A stretch of DNA of 64,000 nucleotides from the NCBI RefSeq assembly GCF_014197535.1, contig NZ_JACIFV010000021.1, positions 45,392-109,391 of the forward strand, given 5' to 3'. The stretch's first letter is position 1; every line of letters starts with the position of its first letter. A program made the translations under genes and the position numbers. Origin of the DNA: Rhizobium aethiopicum. Its GTDB lineage: Bacteria > Pseudomonadota > Alphaproteobacteria > Rhizobiales > Rhizobiaceae. Shown here one piece after another: positions 53,794-62,556 of the stretch. The notes beneath the pieces are model-generated. The model searched no databases. It saw only the letters and a list, made by a program, of their open reading frames with translations, and was not told the origin of the DNA.

Positions 53794-55005
53794 TTGAAGG
53801 TGGGAATCCTGGCCGATGACTTGACGAGCGCAACGGATGGCGCCGCACCATTTGTGAGCATGGGGCACAGATGCCTTGTCTTCAGCAACTACCGGCGATC
53901 GTCGCCGGAAGATGTAGCGATCATCTCGATTAATAAGGCAAGTCGGGCCGCATCCGTGAAGGACGCTGTCAATCGGGCGACACAGGCGGCAAAAAGCCTG
54001 GCATCCGCGGAACTCCTTTACAACACCGTTGATTCCACCATTCGCGGCCACGTTGGAGCTGAGATAACGGCCGCGCTCGCGGCGTCTGGTCGGACCACCG
54101 CAATCGTCGCTCCGGCTTTCCCCGCCGGTGGAAGAACTACTGAAGGAGGACGCCAGCTTCTCCATGGCGTGCCGTTGGAGGAAACCGAGTTTGCAAAAGA
54201 CCCGCACCACCCGATAGCGGACTCCCATCTTCGGGCTCTGTTTCACGATATCCCCGAGGCCGAAATCCGTCACCTTCCGCTTGCGGAAATTCGTGCAATG
54301 AAGTCCGGCGAACTGAACGCAGATCACCGGAAATTGTTGATCGCCGATGCAACAACGCAGGAAGATCTGGCCCGGCTGGTGAAATCGGCGGCGGATCCGA
54401 GATCCATCCTTTGGTGCGGTTCTCCAGGACTCGCAATCGCACTCGCAGACTTTGTGGGTCGCGCCGATGACACCACACTGTTGCCCCCCGCGGCGGCGCT
54501 CAATCTCTTCGTCATTGGCAGCGTCAACCCCCTGAGCCGCGAGCAATGCTCACGGCTGGTGAGCACTGGCAACGTCCGGCAGATCATCATCGACGCCGAG
54601 GTGGCGTCTGCCTCTGCCGACCTCGCGGCCGAAAACGCCGTTGCCCTATACAGACAATCCGGAACGAGCGGTGACGTCATTTTAACCACGTCGGACCGTG
54701 GCACTTCCGCCGATCCTCGATCCATCGCCATCGCTCTTGGCAAGGCTGTCCGCGCGATTATGGAGCATCATCCGGTGACCGGACTCTTCCTGACTGGCGG
54801 TGACACTGCCGAATCCGTGCTGAACGAACTTGAGATCAGTTCTCTCAATCTTCTCGGCGAGGTCGAGCCCGGCATCCCGGTGGGCCGCGCAACCGGCCCC
54901 CACCCTATTCACATCATCACAAAGGCGGGCGGCTTCGGCTCGTCCAATATCCTGCTGAAATCAGCCGAGTTGCTTCGGGGCCTCTGGCTTGGAGTTAAGA
55001 AATGA
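53794..55005 (+). CDS. Four-carbon acid sugar kinase (DUF1537 family)
   Basis: 403-residue kinase. N-terminal domain begins KVGILADDLTSATDGAAPF and contains NTVDSTIRGHVGAEI for sugar acid binding; the C-terminal nucleotide-binding domain has LFLTGGDTAESVLNEL and KAGGFGSSNIL. DUF1537 enzymes phosphorylate the terminal hydroxyl of C4 acids such as D-threonate or D-erythronate. Together with a PdxA-type dehydrogenase this is the described D-threonate/D-erythronate route. The start is a TTG with AGGA 10 bases upstream, giving the family's usual N-terminus. The stop overlaps the PdxA-like start (ATGA). Confidence 0.85.
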   Translation: MKVGILADDLTSATDGAAPFVSMGHRCLVFSNYRRSSPEDVAIISINKASRAASVKDAVNRATQAAKSLASAELLYNTVDSTIRGHVGAEITAALAASGRTTAIVAPAFPAGGRTTEGGRQLLHGVPLEETEFAKDPHHPIADSHLRALFHDIPEAEIRHLPLAEIRAMKSGELNADHRKLLIADATTQEDLARLVKSAADPRSILWCGSPGLAIALADFVGRADDTTLLPPAAALNLFVIGSVNPLSREQCSRLVSTGNVRQIIIDAEVASASADLAAENAVALYRQSGTSGDVILTTSDRGTSADPRSIAIALGKAVRAIMEHHPVTGLFLTGGDTAESVLNELEISSLNLLGEVEPGIPVGRATGPHPIHIITKAGGFGSSNILLKSAELLRGLWLGVKK

Positions 55006-55976
55006 AGAAACCTGTTGGCATAACGATGGGCGATCCCTGTGGAATCGGCCCGGAAATCATTGCGCGCGTTTTCGCCGACGGACTGCCGGAGCAAGCAGTG
55101 GTGATCGGCGACGCAAAGGTGATGGAACGCGCGGTGCGGGCCTTGGCCCTTCCTCTCCAAGTGCAGCCCATCGCGTCGGTCGACGAGGCGATCCGAGACA
55201 CGACGCTCATACCCGTACTCAACGTCTCGGACCTGCCGGACGATATGCCGATCGGTCAGGTGGACGCTCGCGCCGGGCGCGCGAGCTACGACTATGTCGT
55301 GAGAGCGATCGACGAAGCGCTGGCAGGAAACATCGGGGCGATCGTGACCGCGCCGATCAACAAGGAAGCAATGAAGAAGGGCGGGCTCAATTATCCCGGC
55401 CACACCGAAATCCTTGCTGAACGGTCCGGGACCGACAAGTTCGCGATGATGCTGGCAAACGCCGAGTTGCGCGTCGTTCTCGTGACGATCCACGTGTCAT
55501 TGCGCGACGCAATCGAGCTGGTGACGCGTGACTCTGTGCTCAGAACGATCGAATTGGCGCACAAGGCTGGCCTGGCTTATGGCATCGCCTCGCCTCGCGT
55601 TGCGGTCGCCGGCCTCAATCCCCATGCCGGTGAAAACGGCATGTTCGGACGCGAAGATCTCGACATCATCGCGCCGGCGATCAGGCGCGCTCAGGAATGT
55701 GGAATAAACGCTTCCGGCCCGTGGCCCGGAGACACGATTTTCATGCGGGCCCGCAAGGGCGAGTTCGACATCGTTGTTGCACAATACCACGATCAGGGGC
55801 TCATTCCGGTCAAGTATTTCGGCATCGACAACGGCGTCAACGTCACCATCGGCTTGCCCTTCATTCGTACCAGTGTCGATCACGGCACCGCATTCGACAT
55901 CGCGGGCCACGGCACGGCCGACCATTCCTCTCTTCGCTATGCCTTCGATCAGGCCCTGCTTCTCAACGCAATTTAG
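55002..55976 (+). CDS. PdxA-family 4-phosphate dehydrogenase (PdxA2-like)
   Basis: 324-residue NAD-dependent dehydrogenase of the 4-hydroxythreonine-4-phosphate dehydrogenase family. GITMGDPCGIGPEII at the N-terminus, GHTEILAERSG, metal-ligand histidines in VLVTIHVSL, GLNPHAGENGMFGREDLDII and YHDQGLIPVKYFG. When encoded next to DUF1537 kinases these proteins oxidise and decarboxylate the phosphorylated C4 acid to dihydroxyacetone phosphate rather than serving vitamin B6 synthesis. The 4-base overlap with the kinase gene supports that here. Confidence 0.86.
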   Translation: MKKPVGITMGDPCGIGPEIIARVFADGLPEQAVVIGDAKVMERAVRALALPLQVQPIASVDEAIRDTTLIPVLNVSDLPDDMPIGQVDARAGRASYDYVVRAIDEALAGNIGAIVTAPINKEAMKKGGLNYPGHTEILAERSGTDKFAMMLANAELRVVLVTIHVSLRDAIELVTRDSVLRTIELAHKAGLAYGIASPRVAVAGLNPHAGENGMFGREDLDIIAPAIRRAQECGINASGPWPGDTIFMRARKGEFDIVVAQYHDQGLIPVKYFGIDNGVNVTIGLPFIRTSVDHGTAFDIAGHGTADHSSLRYAFDQALLLNAI

Positions 55977-55987
55977 GAGCGCTTTCG

Positions 55988-56713
55988 ATGTCCCAGACTC
56001 CCAACTTCATTTTCATGCTGACCAACCAGGATCGGACCGTTGCCGACGCCGCCGAGCGCCTCGAGGATGTGCTTGCCGCAGGCATCACGCATGTGGGGTT
56101 CAAGGACATTGGCCTCCCGTTCGATGAACTCGTGGGCCTTGCTTCGGCGATCAAGAAGGCGGGTGCGACGCTCTATCTTGAAGTTGTTAGCCTCGACGAG
56201 GAGAGCGAGCGCCAGTCCGCGCAGGCTGCGGTCGATCTCGGCGTCGATATCTTGATGGGCGGAACCCGACCGGATGTCGTTCTGCCAATTATCGCTGGGA
56301 GGAACATCCAGTACTATCCCTTCCCCGGCAAGATCGTTGGTCATCCGAGCAAGCTCGATGGGACGATCGAAACAATTTTGGAAAGTGCCCGGCAAATGGC
56401 TGCGATCGACGGTGTGAGCGGTCTCGATCTGCTCGCCTATCGCTTCAATGGCGATGTCGAAGCGTTGATGACGCGGGTGTGCGAGGCCGTTGAGAAGCCT
56501 GTAGTCGTTGCCGGATCGATCGACAGCCCTGATAGGATGGCGGCCGTCGTACGATCTGGCGCCGCAGGGTTTACCATCGGCACTGCGGCTTTCAATGGGG
56601 CGTTCTCAGGCAGTTCCGATCTGCGGTTGGAGGTCGAGAAGGAGATCGACGTGCTCACGCGAATTCAGGCTGACGCCGGTGATATTACGCTGTCACCGTT
56701 AACCGCCAGCTAA
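55988..56713 (+). CDS. TIM-barrel protein of unknown function in the kinase-PdxA cassette
   Basis: 241 residues reading as a (beta/alpha)8 barrel: LEDVLAAGITHVGFKDIG, ATLYLEVVSLDEES, GVDILMGGTRPDVVLPI, YYPFPGKIVGHPSKL, GLDLLAYRFNGD, KPVVVAGSIDSPDRMAAVVRSGAAGFTIGTAAF. The last two blocks form a phosphate-binding loop as in HisA/NanE-like barrels, so a sugar-phosphate substrate is likely. I cannot name the family. AGGAG lies 8 bases before the ATG, and the gene is 11 bases after the PdxA-like gene, so it belongs to the same operon. Confidence 0.72.
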   Translation: MSQTPNFIFMLTNQDRTVADAAERLEDVLAAGITHVGFKDIGLPFDELVGLASAIKKAGATLYLEVVSLDEESERQSAQAAVDLGVDILMGGTRPDVVLPIIAGRNIQYYPFPGKIVGHPSKLDGTIETILESARQMAAIDGVSGLDLLAYRFNGDVEALMTRVCEAVEKPVVVAGSIDSPDRMAAVVRSGAAGFTIGTAAFNGAFSGSSDLRLEVEKEIDVLTRIQADAGDITLSPLTAS

Positions 56714-56791
56714 ATCGAACCTTCACCGACCATTAATTGCTATCTTTATGGTTTAGCGACAAGGTGAATCTCGAATTTGGAGATCAGATTG

Positions 56792-57970
56792 ATGTATCTA
56801 ACGATGTTCGACCCCTCCACGCGCTTGGCGGCCACAACCACTCTTGACACGCTGGAAACGCCCTGTCTGATTCTGGACGCGGACCGGATGGACCGTAATA
56901 TCACACGGCTCAGGAACCGGCTCGATGGCATGGGCGTGTCGCTTCGACCGCATCTGAAAACCGCGAAGTCTATCGACGTGGCCCGGCGGGTCATGAGTGC
57001 GCCCGAGGGACCGGCGACGGTTTCCACGCTGAAGGAAGCCGAGAAATTCGCGGCCGATGGTGTTCGCGACATGATCTATGCGGTCGGCATCGCGCCGGCA
57101 AAGCTTGCACGTGTCGTTGAACTGCGCTCCGAGGGCGTCGATCTGGTGGTCGTACTGGATACCCTCGAGCAGGCGCAGGCGGTTGCCGCGGCGTCCCGAG
57201 ACGCCGGAATGCGGATCCCAGCCATGATCGAGATCGACTGCGATGGCCATCGCTCGGGTGTGGTGCCCGCCGATCACGCTCAGTTGCTGGAGATTGGGAA
57301 GATCCTGGCGGCAGGGGCTGAGCTGCGTGGCGTTCTGACCCATGCGGGGGATAGCTATAAGGGTGGGGGCGTCGCGGAGCAGAAGCGTTATGCGGAAGCG
57401 GAGCGCTTGGCCGTTGTTGATGCCGGGCGTCTTCTGCGCGATGCGGGTCTGCCGTGCCCCGTCGTCAGTGTCGGTTCGACGCCAACGGCCCACCACGCGA
57501 AGGACCTTACTGGAGTGACCGAAGTCCGCGCCGGCGTGTTCGTGTTCTTCGATCTGGTAATGGCAGGCATCGGCATTTGCCAAGTCGACGACATCGCGCT
57601 CAGCGTTCTGGCGACGGTTATCGGCCATCAGCGCGAGAAGGGTTGGATCATCACCGATGGCGGATGGATGTCGCTGTCGCGGGACCGTGGCACCGGCAAG
57701 CAGGCCGTCGATCAGGGATATGGCCTCGTCTGCGACCTCGAGGGCAACGCCTATCTCGACATCATTGTTGCCGATGCAAATCAGGAGCATGGAATTATAG
57801 CCGTGCGACCCGGGTCGGACGCTCGCCTGCCTGACCTGGCGGTCGGAGACAGGGTGCGAATCCTGCCGAACCATGCTTGCGCAACCGCAGCACAGCACTC
57901 AGTCTATCATGTTGTCCGCGGTGGCTCGCATGCAGTTGAGACCTGCTGGCCGCGCTTCGGAGGCTGGTGA
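56792..57970 (+). CDS. D-threonine aldolase / D-serine dehydratase-family PLP enzyme
   Basis: 392-residue fold-type III PLP enzyme of the alanine-racemase-like N-terminal plus D-ser_dehydrat C-terminal family. LETPCLILDADRMDRNI, PLP lysine in LRPHLKTAKS (K56), EIDCDGHRSGV, GDSYKGGG, and the metal-site PNHACATAAQHSVYHVV near the end. Members cleave D-threonine or beta-hydroxyaspartate, or dehydrate D-serine/D-threonine. The adjacent RidA, which hydrolyses enamines made by dehydratases, favours dehydration. I use the ATG at 56792 (GGAG 9 bases upstream) over the TTG at 56777. The stop overlaps the RidA start. Confidence 0.84.
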   Translation: MYLTMFDPSTRLAATTTLDTLETPCLILDADRMDRNITRLRNRLDGMGVSLRPHLKTAKSIDVARRVMSAPEGPATVSTLKEAEKFAADGVRDMIYAVGIAPAKLARVVELRSEGVDLVVVLDTLEQAQAVAAASRDAGMRIPAMIEIDCDGHRSGVVPADHAQLLEIGKILAAGAELRGVLTHAGDSYKGGGVAEQKRYAEAERLAVVDAGRLLRDAGLPCPVVSVGSTPTAHHAKDLTGVTEVRAGVFVFFDLVMAGIGICQVDDIALSVLATVIGHQREKGWIITDGGWMSLSRDRGTGKQAVDQGYGLVCDLEGNAYLDIIVADANQEHGIIAVRPGSDARLPDLAVGDRVRILPNHACATAAQHSVYHVVRGGSHAVETCWPRFGGW

Positions 57971-58395
57971 TGTCGGACGTCGTGACCATCTATACCGACC
58001 TCGCGCCCCGCCCTGCGGGTCATTATGTCCAGGCCAAACTGGCGGGCGAGCATCTATATATATCAGGGCAGCTCCCGATTCGGCCGGATGGGGCGCCGCT
58101 TCCCGACGATGGGTTCGAGACGCAGGCGGGGCAGGCCATCGAGAATATGCTGGCGGTTCTCGAAGCCGCAGGCGGCAGCCCGGACAATCTCGTCAGGGTG
58201 ACGGCCTACATCGTTGGCGTCAGCAACTGGCCGCGCTTCAACCAGGTTTATGCAGCGCGGCTGGGAGAGGCGCGCCCGGCGCGCACTGTGGTTCCGGTGC
58301 CCGAACTGCACTACGGCTATCTCGTCGAGATCGACGCGATCGCCATTATCGCGCGAGACGCTCCGGCGCGGCAGGCAGAAAACAGCTCCGACTAA
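57970..58395 (+). CDS. RidA-family (YjgF/UK114) enamine/imine deaminase
   Basis: 141-residue RidA-family protein: AGHYVQAKLAGEHLYISGQLPIRPDG, QAGQAIENMLAVLEAAGGSPDNLVRVTAYIV, FNQVYAARLGEARPARTVVPVPEL, with the conserved arginine of PARTVV that holds the substrate carboxylate. It hydrolyses reactive 2-aminoacrylate-type intermediates released by PLP dehydratases or imino acids from flavin oxidases. Both kinds of enzyme are encoded next to it. Start ATG shares its A with the upstream TGA. Confidence 0.88.
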   Translation: MSDVVTIYTDLAPRPAGHYVQAKLAGEHLYISGQLPIRPDGAPLPDDGFETQAGQAIENMLAVLEAAGGSPDNLVRVTAYIVGVSNWPRFNQVYAARLGEARPARTVVPVPELHYGYLVEIDAIAIIARDAPARQAENSSD

Positions 58396-58414
58396 TCAAT
58401 TCAGGTCAGCCACG

Positions 58415-59737
58415 ATGTCACCAGTCCTCAAACGCATACAGAGCGATCAAGAGCTTCCCGCGAAGGCCGACGTCGTCGTCATCGGCGGCGGCATTATCGG
58501 CGCATCGGCGGCATTTTTTCTCGCAGAGCGGGGGCTCTCCGTTGCTTTGATTGAAAAGGGATATGTCGGGGGTGAGCAGTCAAGCCGAAACTGGGGCTGG
58601 TGCCGGCGGCAGAACCGCGATGAGCGTGAACTGCCGCTCTCGGGGGTTTCCATGCAGGCGTGGGACCAATTTGCTGCGAAAATCGACGAAGACGTCGGCT
58701 TCCGCCAATGCGGCCTGTTCTATGCGACAGACAACCCGCAGCAGCTGGCGGAATGGGAACAATGGCTTGCACTTGCCCGGCAATTCAACGTCAATACGAA
58801 GATGCTGACTGCTCGGGAGGCGCATGACAGAGTTCCCGCGCAAGGTCGCCGTTGGCTCGGCGGCGTTCATTCGGTCGATGATGGCAAGGGCGAGCCGGCC
58901 ATTGCGGCGCCGACGATCGCGAATGGTGCCCGCAAGTTCGGAGCGACGATCCACCAGGAATGCGCTGCGCGAGGTCTTGATATCGTCAATGGCGCAGTTG
59001 CGGGCGTCATTACCGAAAAGGGGATCATCAGATCGCAGGCCGTTCTCAACGCCGGCGGGGCGTGGGCCTCCCTGTTCTGTCGCCAGTACGGCGTGCAGTT
59101 CCCTCAGGCAAGCGTGCGCCAGACCGCAGTTCGTACACACCCCACAACCAATCTCGGCGAGGCGATCTATACACCGGAGTGCTCGCTGACCCGCAGGTTG
59201 GATGGCAGTTACACACTTGCTGTCAGCGGCAGGGCGACCTTGGATATCACGCCGCAAGGCCTGCGCTATGCGCGCTGGTTCATGCCGATGTTTCTGAAGC
59301 GACTGAAGGCGGTTCAGATCGGCGTCGGCAGATCCATGTTTCATGGGCCCGAAGCCTTGGCAAGCTGGAACGGGGAGACGCTTTCGCCTTTCGAGCGGAT
59401 CCGTGTTCTCGATCCAAGACCAAGCCGTCGAACGATCGCAGCCATCCTGAAGGGGGTCACCCAGCAGTTCCCGGCGCTTGCAGGTACCGAAATAGCCGAC
59501 AGTTGGGGCGCCTACGTGGATTGCACACCGGACGCGGTACCGGTCATCTCGGCGTCTGATCATGTGAAAGGCCTTTATTTGGCCGCTGGCGGTTCCGGCC
59601 ATGGCTTCGGCATTGGCCCGGGCATCGGCCGTCTGGCAGCCGACCTGGTTGCGAACGATAGGCCTTGCGTCGATCCCACGCCGTTCCGGCTGTCGCGCTT
59701 CTTTGACGGCTCCAGAGTCGAGGTCGGCGGGCTGTGA
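58415..59737 (+). CDS. FAD-dependent D-amino-acid dehydrogenase/oxidase-like protein
   Basis: 440-residue DAO-family flavoenzyme, paralog of the one at 45015-46349 along its whole length. ADVVVIGGGIIGASAAFFLAERG binds FAD, then IEKGYVGGEQSSRNWGWCRRQN, and the C-terminal LYLAAGGSGHGFGIGPGIGRL. It would oxidise an amino acid to an imino acid, which RidA from the gene 19 bases upstream could hydrolyse. Start at the ATG at 58415; the longer frame to 58214 overlaps RidA. Converges with the oxidase relic. Confidence 0.85.
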   Translation: MSPVLKRIQSDQELPAKADVVVIGGGIIGASAAFFLAERGLSVALIEKGYVGGEQSSRNWGWCRRQNRDERELPLSGVSMQAWDQFAAKIDEDVGFRQCGLFYATDNPQQLAEWEQWLALARQFNVNTKMLTAREAHDRVPAQGRRWLGGVHSVDDGKGEPAIAAPTIANGARKFGATIHQECAARGLDIVNGAVAGVITEKGIIRSQAVLNAGGAWASLFCRQYGVQFPQASVRQTAVRTHPTTNLGEAIYTPECSLTRRLDGSYTLAVSGRATLDITPQGLRYARWFMPMFLKRLKAVQIGVGRSMFHGPEALASWNGETLSPFERIRVLDPRPSRRTIAAILKGVTQQFPALAGTEIADSWGAYVDCTPDAVPVISASDHVKGLYLAAGGSGHGFGIGPGIGRLAADLVANDRPCVDPTPFRLSRFFDGSRVEVGGL

Positions 59738-59762
59738 TCATGGCAGAAGGCCAGTGTAGTTC

Positions 59763-60140
59763 CTAGCCGACGCTGTCCAGCACCTTGTAATACATGCCGA
59801 CCAGCGGCAGGAACCAGGGGTTCCGAAGTGCCTCCGGGACGGACGGCCAGTCGAGCCCCTTCATCGGATTGCGGCCGAGGATCGCATCGGCGGCCAGCAT
59901 TCCGAGATGGGTCGAAAGCTTGGCCCCATGGCCGCAGTAACCCATGGCGTACCAGACGCCATGATGAAAGCCTGCGCGGAACCGGTCCTTTGTTATGTCG
60001 ACGAGGCCGCAAAACTCGATCGACACTGGCGAGTCGCGGAAAGATCTCTGTGATGTCTGCGTCTAAGAGCCCCGCAATGTTTGAAGTCGGGCAGCATGCT
60101 TCCGAAAAGCAATTGTCGGGATGGAATCCAGGACCACTGT
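59763..60140 (-). pseudogene. Truncated, frameshifted FAD oxidase (paralog of 39682-40959)
   Basis: An 87-codon frame (59763-60026) reads MSIEFCGLVDITKDRF...VWYAMGYCGHGAKLSTHLG and NPWFLPLVGMYYKVLD, closely matching the last 85 residues of the oxidase at 39682-40959. Upstream pieces of the same protein continue in other frames: LLDADITEIFPRLASV (like LLRQQLIGMFPQLADV) and QLLFGSMLPDF (like RMLFGGRARFS). At least two frameshifts are present and the first three quarters of the gene are gone. The remaining bases to 60346 hold nothing recognisable. Confidence 0.78.
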
Positions 60141-60346
60141 GCCCGCCCCCATAAAGGTCGGGCGTTTGCCGCTGGCGCTGGCCCTTTCCGCCTCAGGATG
60201 GTTATTTAGGGTCGGACTTTTAAAATCACCTCGCCCCGCGATGTGATCCGTTATCGCTCCGCCGACCCGGCTGAACCGTAACGTTTCTCGGCCTCTCTCC
60301 GGTAAACCGAGATGGAAGAGAGATATTCAGACGTATTCAGGATTCT

Positions 60347-61015
60347 TCAGAGCCCGACGACGCCGGGCAGACCCGAAATCCCGGCAATCTCTGTATAGCC
60401 GTAATAGGGATTGGCCGGCTCGTGACCGCGATTGACCCAAACCTTGTTCTTGATCCCGAGGTCATGAGCGGACATCAGATCGTAACGGAACGAGGAGGAG
60501 CAATGCAGTATGTCCTCGGGACCGCAACCAAGCATATCGAGCATATATTCGAACGCCCGGAAGTGCGGCTTGTAGGCGCCGGCCTGTTCGGCCGTGTAGA
60601 AGGCGTGGAAAGGCGCGCCGAGCTTCTCGACATTGGACATGATCTGCGAGTTCATCGCATTTGACAGAATGACCAGTGGAATTTCCTTGGCCACTTTGGC
60701 AAGCCCCGCCGGAACGTCTGGATGCGGCCCCCAAGTGGGAACGCGTTCGTAAACCATCTGCGCGTCTTCGTCCTTGAACTCGATGCCGTTGCGTTTGCAG
60801 GTCCTTGCCAGGGCGTTATGGACCACGTCCGCATAAGGCTTCCAGTCGGCCATGACTTCATCGAGGCGGTACGCAGAAAAGTCGGCGATGAATTGCAGCA
60901 TTTTCTGCTCGCTCATTCTGTCGCCGTAGAGATCACGTGCGGCCTCCGCCATCTGGAAGTTGATGAGCGTACCATGGCAGTCGAAGGTGATGTATTTCGG
61001 GCGGAAAGTGGTCAT
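60347..61015 (-). CDS. HAD-family hydrolase, haloacid dehalogenase type II-like
   Basis: 222-residue HAD hydrolase. The nucleophile is D12 in ITFDCHGTLINF; motif II is VILSNAMNSQIM, motif III the lysine of KPHFRAFEYML, and motif IV CSSSFRYDLMSAHDLG. The type II dehalogenase group (2-haloacid dehalogenases) has this size and cap, but many members are phosphatases, and here motif I has D-C-H instead of D-x-Y. The neighbouring amino-acid genes do not decide the substrate. Confidence 0.82.
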   Translation of the reverse strand: MTTFRPKYITFDCHGTLINFQMAEAARDLYGDRMSEQKMLQFIADFSAYRLDEVMADWKPYADVVHNALARTCKRNGIEFKDEDAQMVYERVPTWGPHPDVPAGLAKVAKEIPLVILSNAMNSQIMSNVEKLGAPFHAFYTAEQAGAYKPHFRAFEYMLDMLGCGPEDILHCSSSFRYDLMSAHDLGIKNKVWVNRGHEPANPYYGYTEIAGISGLPGVVGL

Positions 61016-61560
61016 GCGCGTCGTCCTTGCTTTGCGGGGAGTTGTTCAAGTTATGATCAATCATAGCCCGGCGCTCGCATCTGAATTGGCCCGGAAACCG
61101 CAGAACATCAGCACAAAATGCTGGAGGGAACCATCATTTGCCCTTGTGAGCGCTGGGTCACGGTGATCCGCGGACGAGGCAGACAGATACTGGTCAACTC
61201 CTCATGCGGAAACGGAAGCGCCCCTGTGAAGTATGGGGCTTGAGTCGCAAAGATTTCGCATAGCGGAACGGGTTTAATCCCGGGGAACCTTGTCATTCGG
61301 CAACGTAGCCGGCAGCGATCGACGGGGTCAGCTCCCAATCACTCGCCGATATTACATTGTGACGGGATACTTCCAGCACTCGCCTCGAGCTCCAAGAGAC
61401 GCCTGCCGGTACTCTCTGCCAAAATCGCCGTGCGATATAAAACAATCTGCCTGAGGTCCTGCGAATACGGTCAATAGGCTCACATTGGGCCTGATATGAT
61501 CAGCGCAGGTCGGGTCGCAATGCCCCGACGCATCCGATGAATTGATTGAGAGAGTCACGC
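61016..61560. other. Intergenic region upstream of the OCD-family gene
   Basis: About 545 bases between two divergently placed genes. I see no gene; short minus-strand frames (61108-61338, 61352-61558) match nothing I know. Promoters for both flanking genes should lie here. Confidence 0.4.
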
Positions 61561-62556
61561 ATGAAAACGTTGTTGCTCAAGAAGCGTGAAGTAGGACGGC
61601 TCATCAGCATTACCGAGGTCATCGGCGCGGTCGAAGAGGCTTACAGGGCCTTCAGCAGCGATCAGGTGGAACAGCCCGACTATATCGGGATTCATCTGCC
61701 CTCGTTGCGTGGCGAGATCGACTTCAAGCTTGGCTATCATAAAGCCGCTGAAATCATCTCCATGAAAGCGCATTCCGGAGGGTTCACCAACAATCCGGCA
61801 GAACATGGCGTGCCGAATAGCATGGGAACCATCCTGCTGTTTGATGCCAGGAGCTGTGCGTTGATTTGTATCATGGATGGAAGCTTGATCACCGGCCTCA
61901 GAACCGGGGCGGCGGGAGCCGTCTCCGTCAAGGCACTGGCAAGAAAGAACGCGCGCACGATCACGTCGATTGGCACAGGCAATCAGGCAAGAATGCAAAT
62001 TCGGGCGATCAACGAGATCATGAAGATCGAAGAGATCCACGCCTGGGACAGCACCTACGAGACAAGTTCCAAATACAAAGCGGATATCGAGCGCGAATTC
62101 GGCATTCCCGTTATCGTCGCAAGCTCGAAGAAGGAGGCGGTCGAGCGGGCCGACATCCTGATCACAACGACCCGAGGGAAAGGGTCGCTTGTGGAAGCGG
62201 AATGGGTAAAACCCGGTACGCACGTCGTTGCGATTGGCACGGATCAGCGCGGTAAACAGGAACTGGATCCGGAGCTTTTCCGAAACGCCAAAATAATCGT
62301 CGACTCGCTTTCACAATGCACTGAAAAGGGCGAGACCTGGCACCCGCTGAATAAAAACATCATTGCCAAGGACGACATCCACGGCGAAATCGGCGAGGTA
62401 TTGTTGGGGAGGAAGCCGGGACGCGAAAGTGATGACGAAATCACCATTTTCGACTCCACTGGCATGGCCATACAAGACAATACGACCGCCAGCAAAATTT
62501 ATCGCAACGCCATTGCCAACTATGTCGGCACTTTCTTCCCGTTTTTTGAGGAATGA
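61561..62556 (+). CDS. Ornithine cyclodeaminase / mu-crystallin-family dehydrogenase
   Basis: 331-residue NAD(P)-dependent enzyme. N-terminal substrate part with FKLGYHKAAEIISMKAHSGGF (substrate lysine), GSLITGLRTGAAGAVSVKALARKNA, and the nucleotide-binding TSIGTGNQARMQIRAI; later ILITTTRGKGSLVEAEWVKPG and GEIGEVLLGRK. The family includes ornithine cyclodeaminase, alanine dehydrogenase, EutC of ectoine breakdown and the iminosuccinate reductase BhcD. Overlap with the next gene by 4 bases suggests a two-step conversion with the dehydratase-like enzyme. GAGAG precedes the ATG. Confidence 0.84.
   Translation: MKTLLLKKREVGRLISITEVIGAVEEAYRAFSSDQVEQPDYIGIHLPSLRGEIDFKLGYHKAAEIISMKAHSGGFTNNPAEHGVPNSMGTILLFDARSCALICIMDGSLITGLRTGAAGAVSVKALARKNARTITSIGTGNQARMQIRAINEIMKIEEIHAWDSTYETSSKYKADIEREFGIPVIVASSKKEAVERADILITTTRGKGSLVEAEWVKPGTHVVAIGTDQRGKQELDPELFRNAKIIVDSLSQCTEKGETWHPLNKNIIAKDDIHGEIGEVLLGRKPGRESDDEITIFDSTGMAIQDNTTASKIYRNAIANYVGTFFPFFEE

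Noticed and set aside
55002..55976. Biosynthetic PdxA for vitamin B6
   Set aside because: Overlap with a DUF1537 kinase gene and absence of pdxJ point to the catabolic PdxA2 type.
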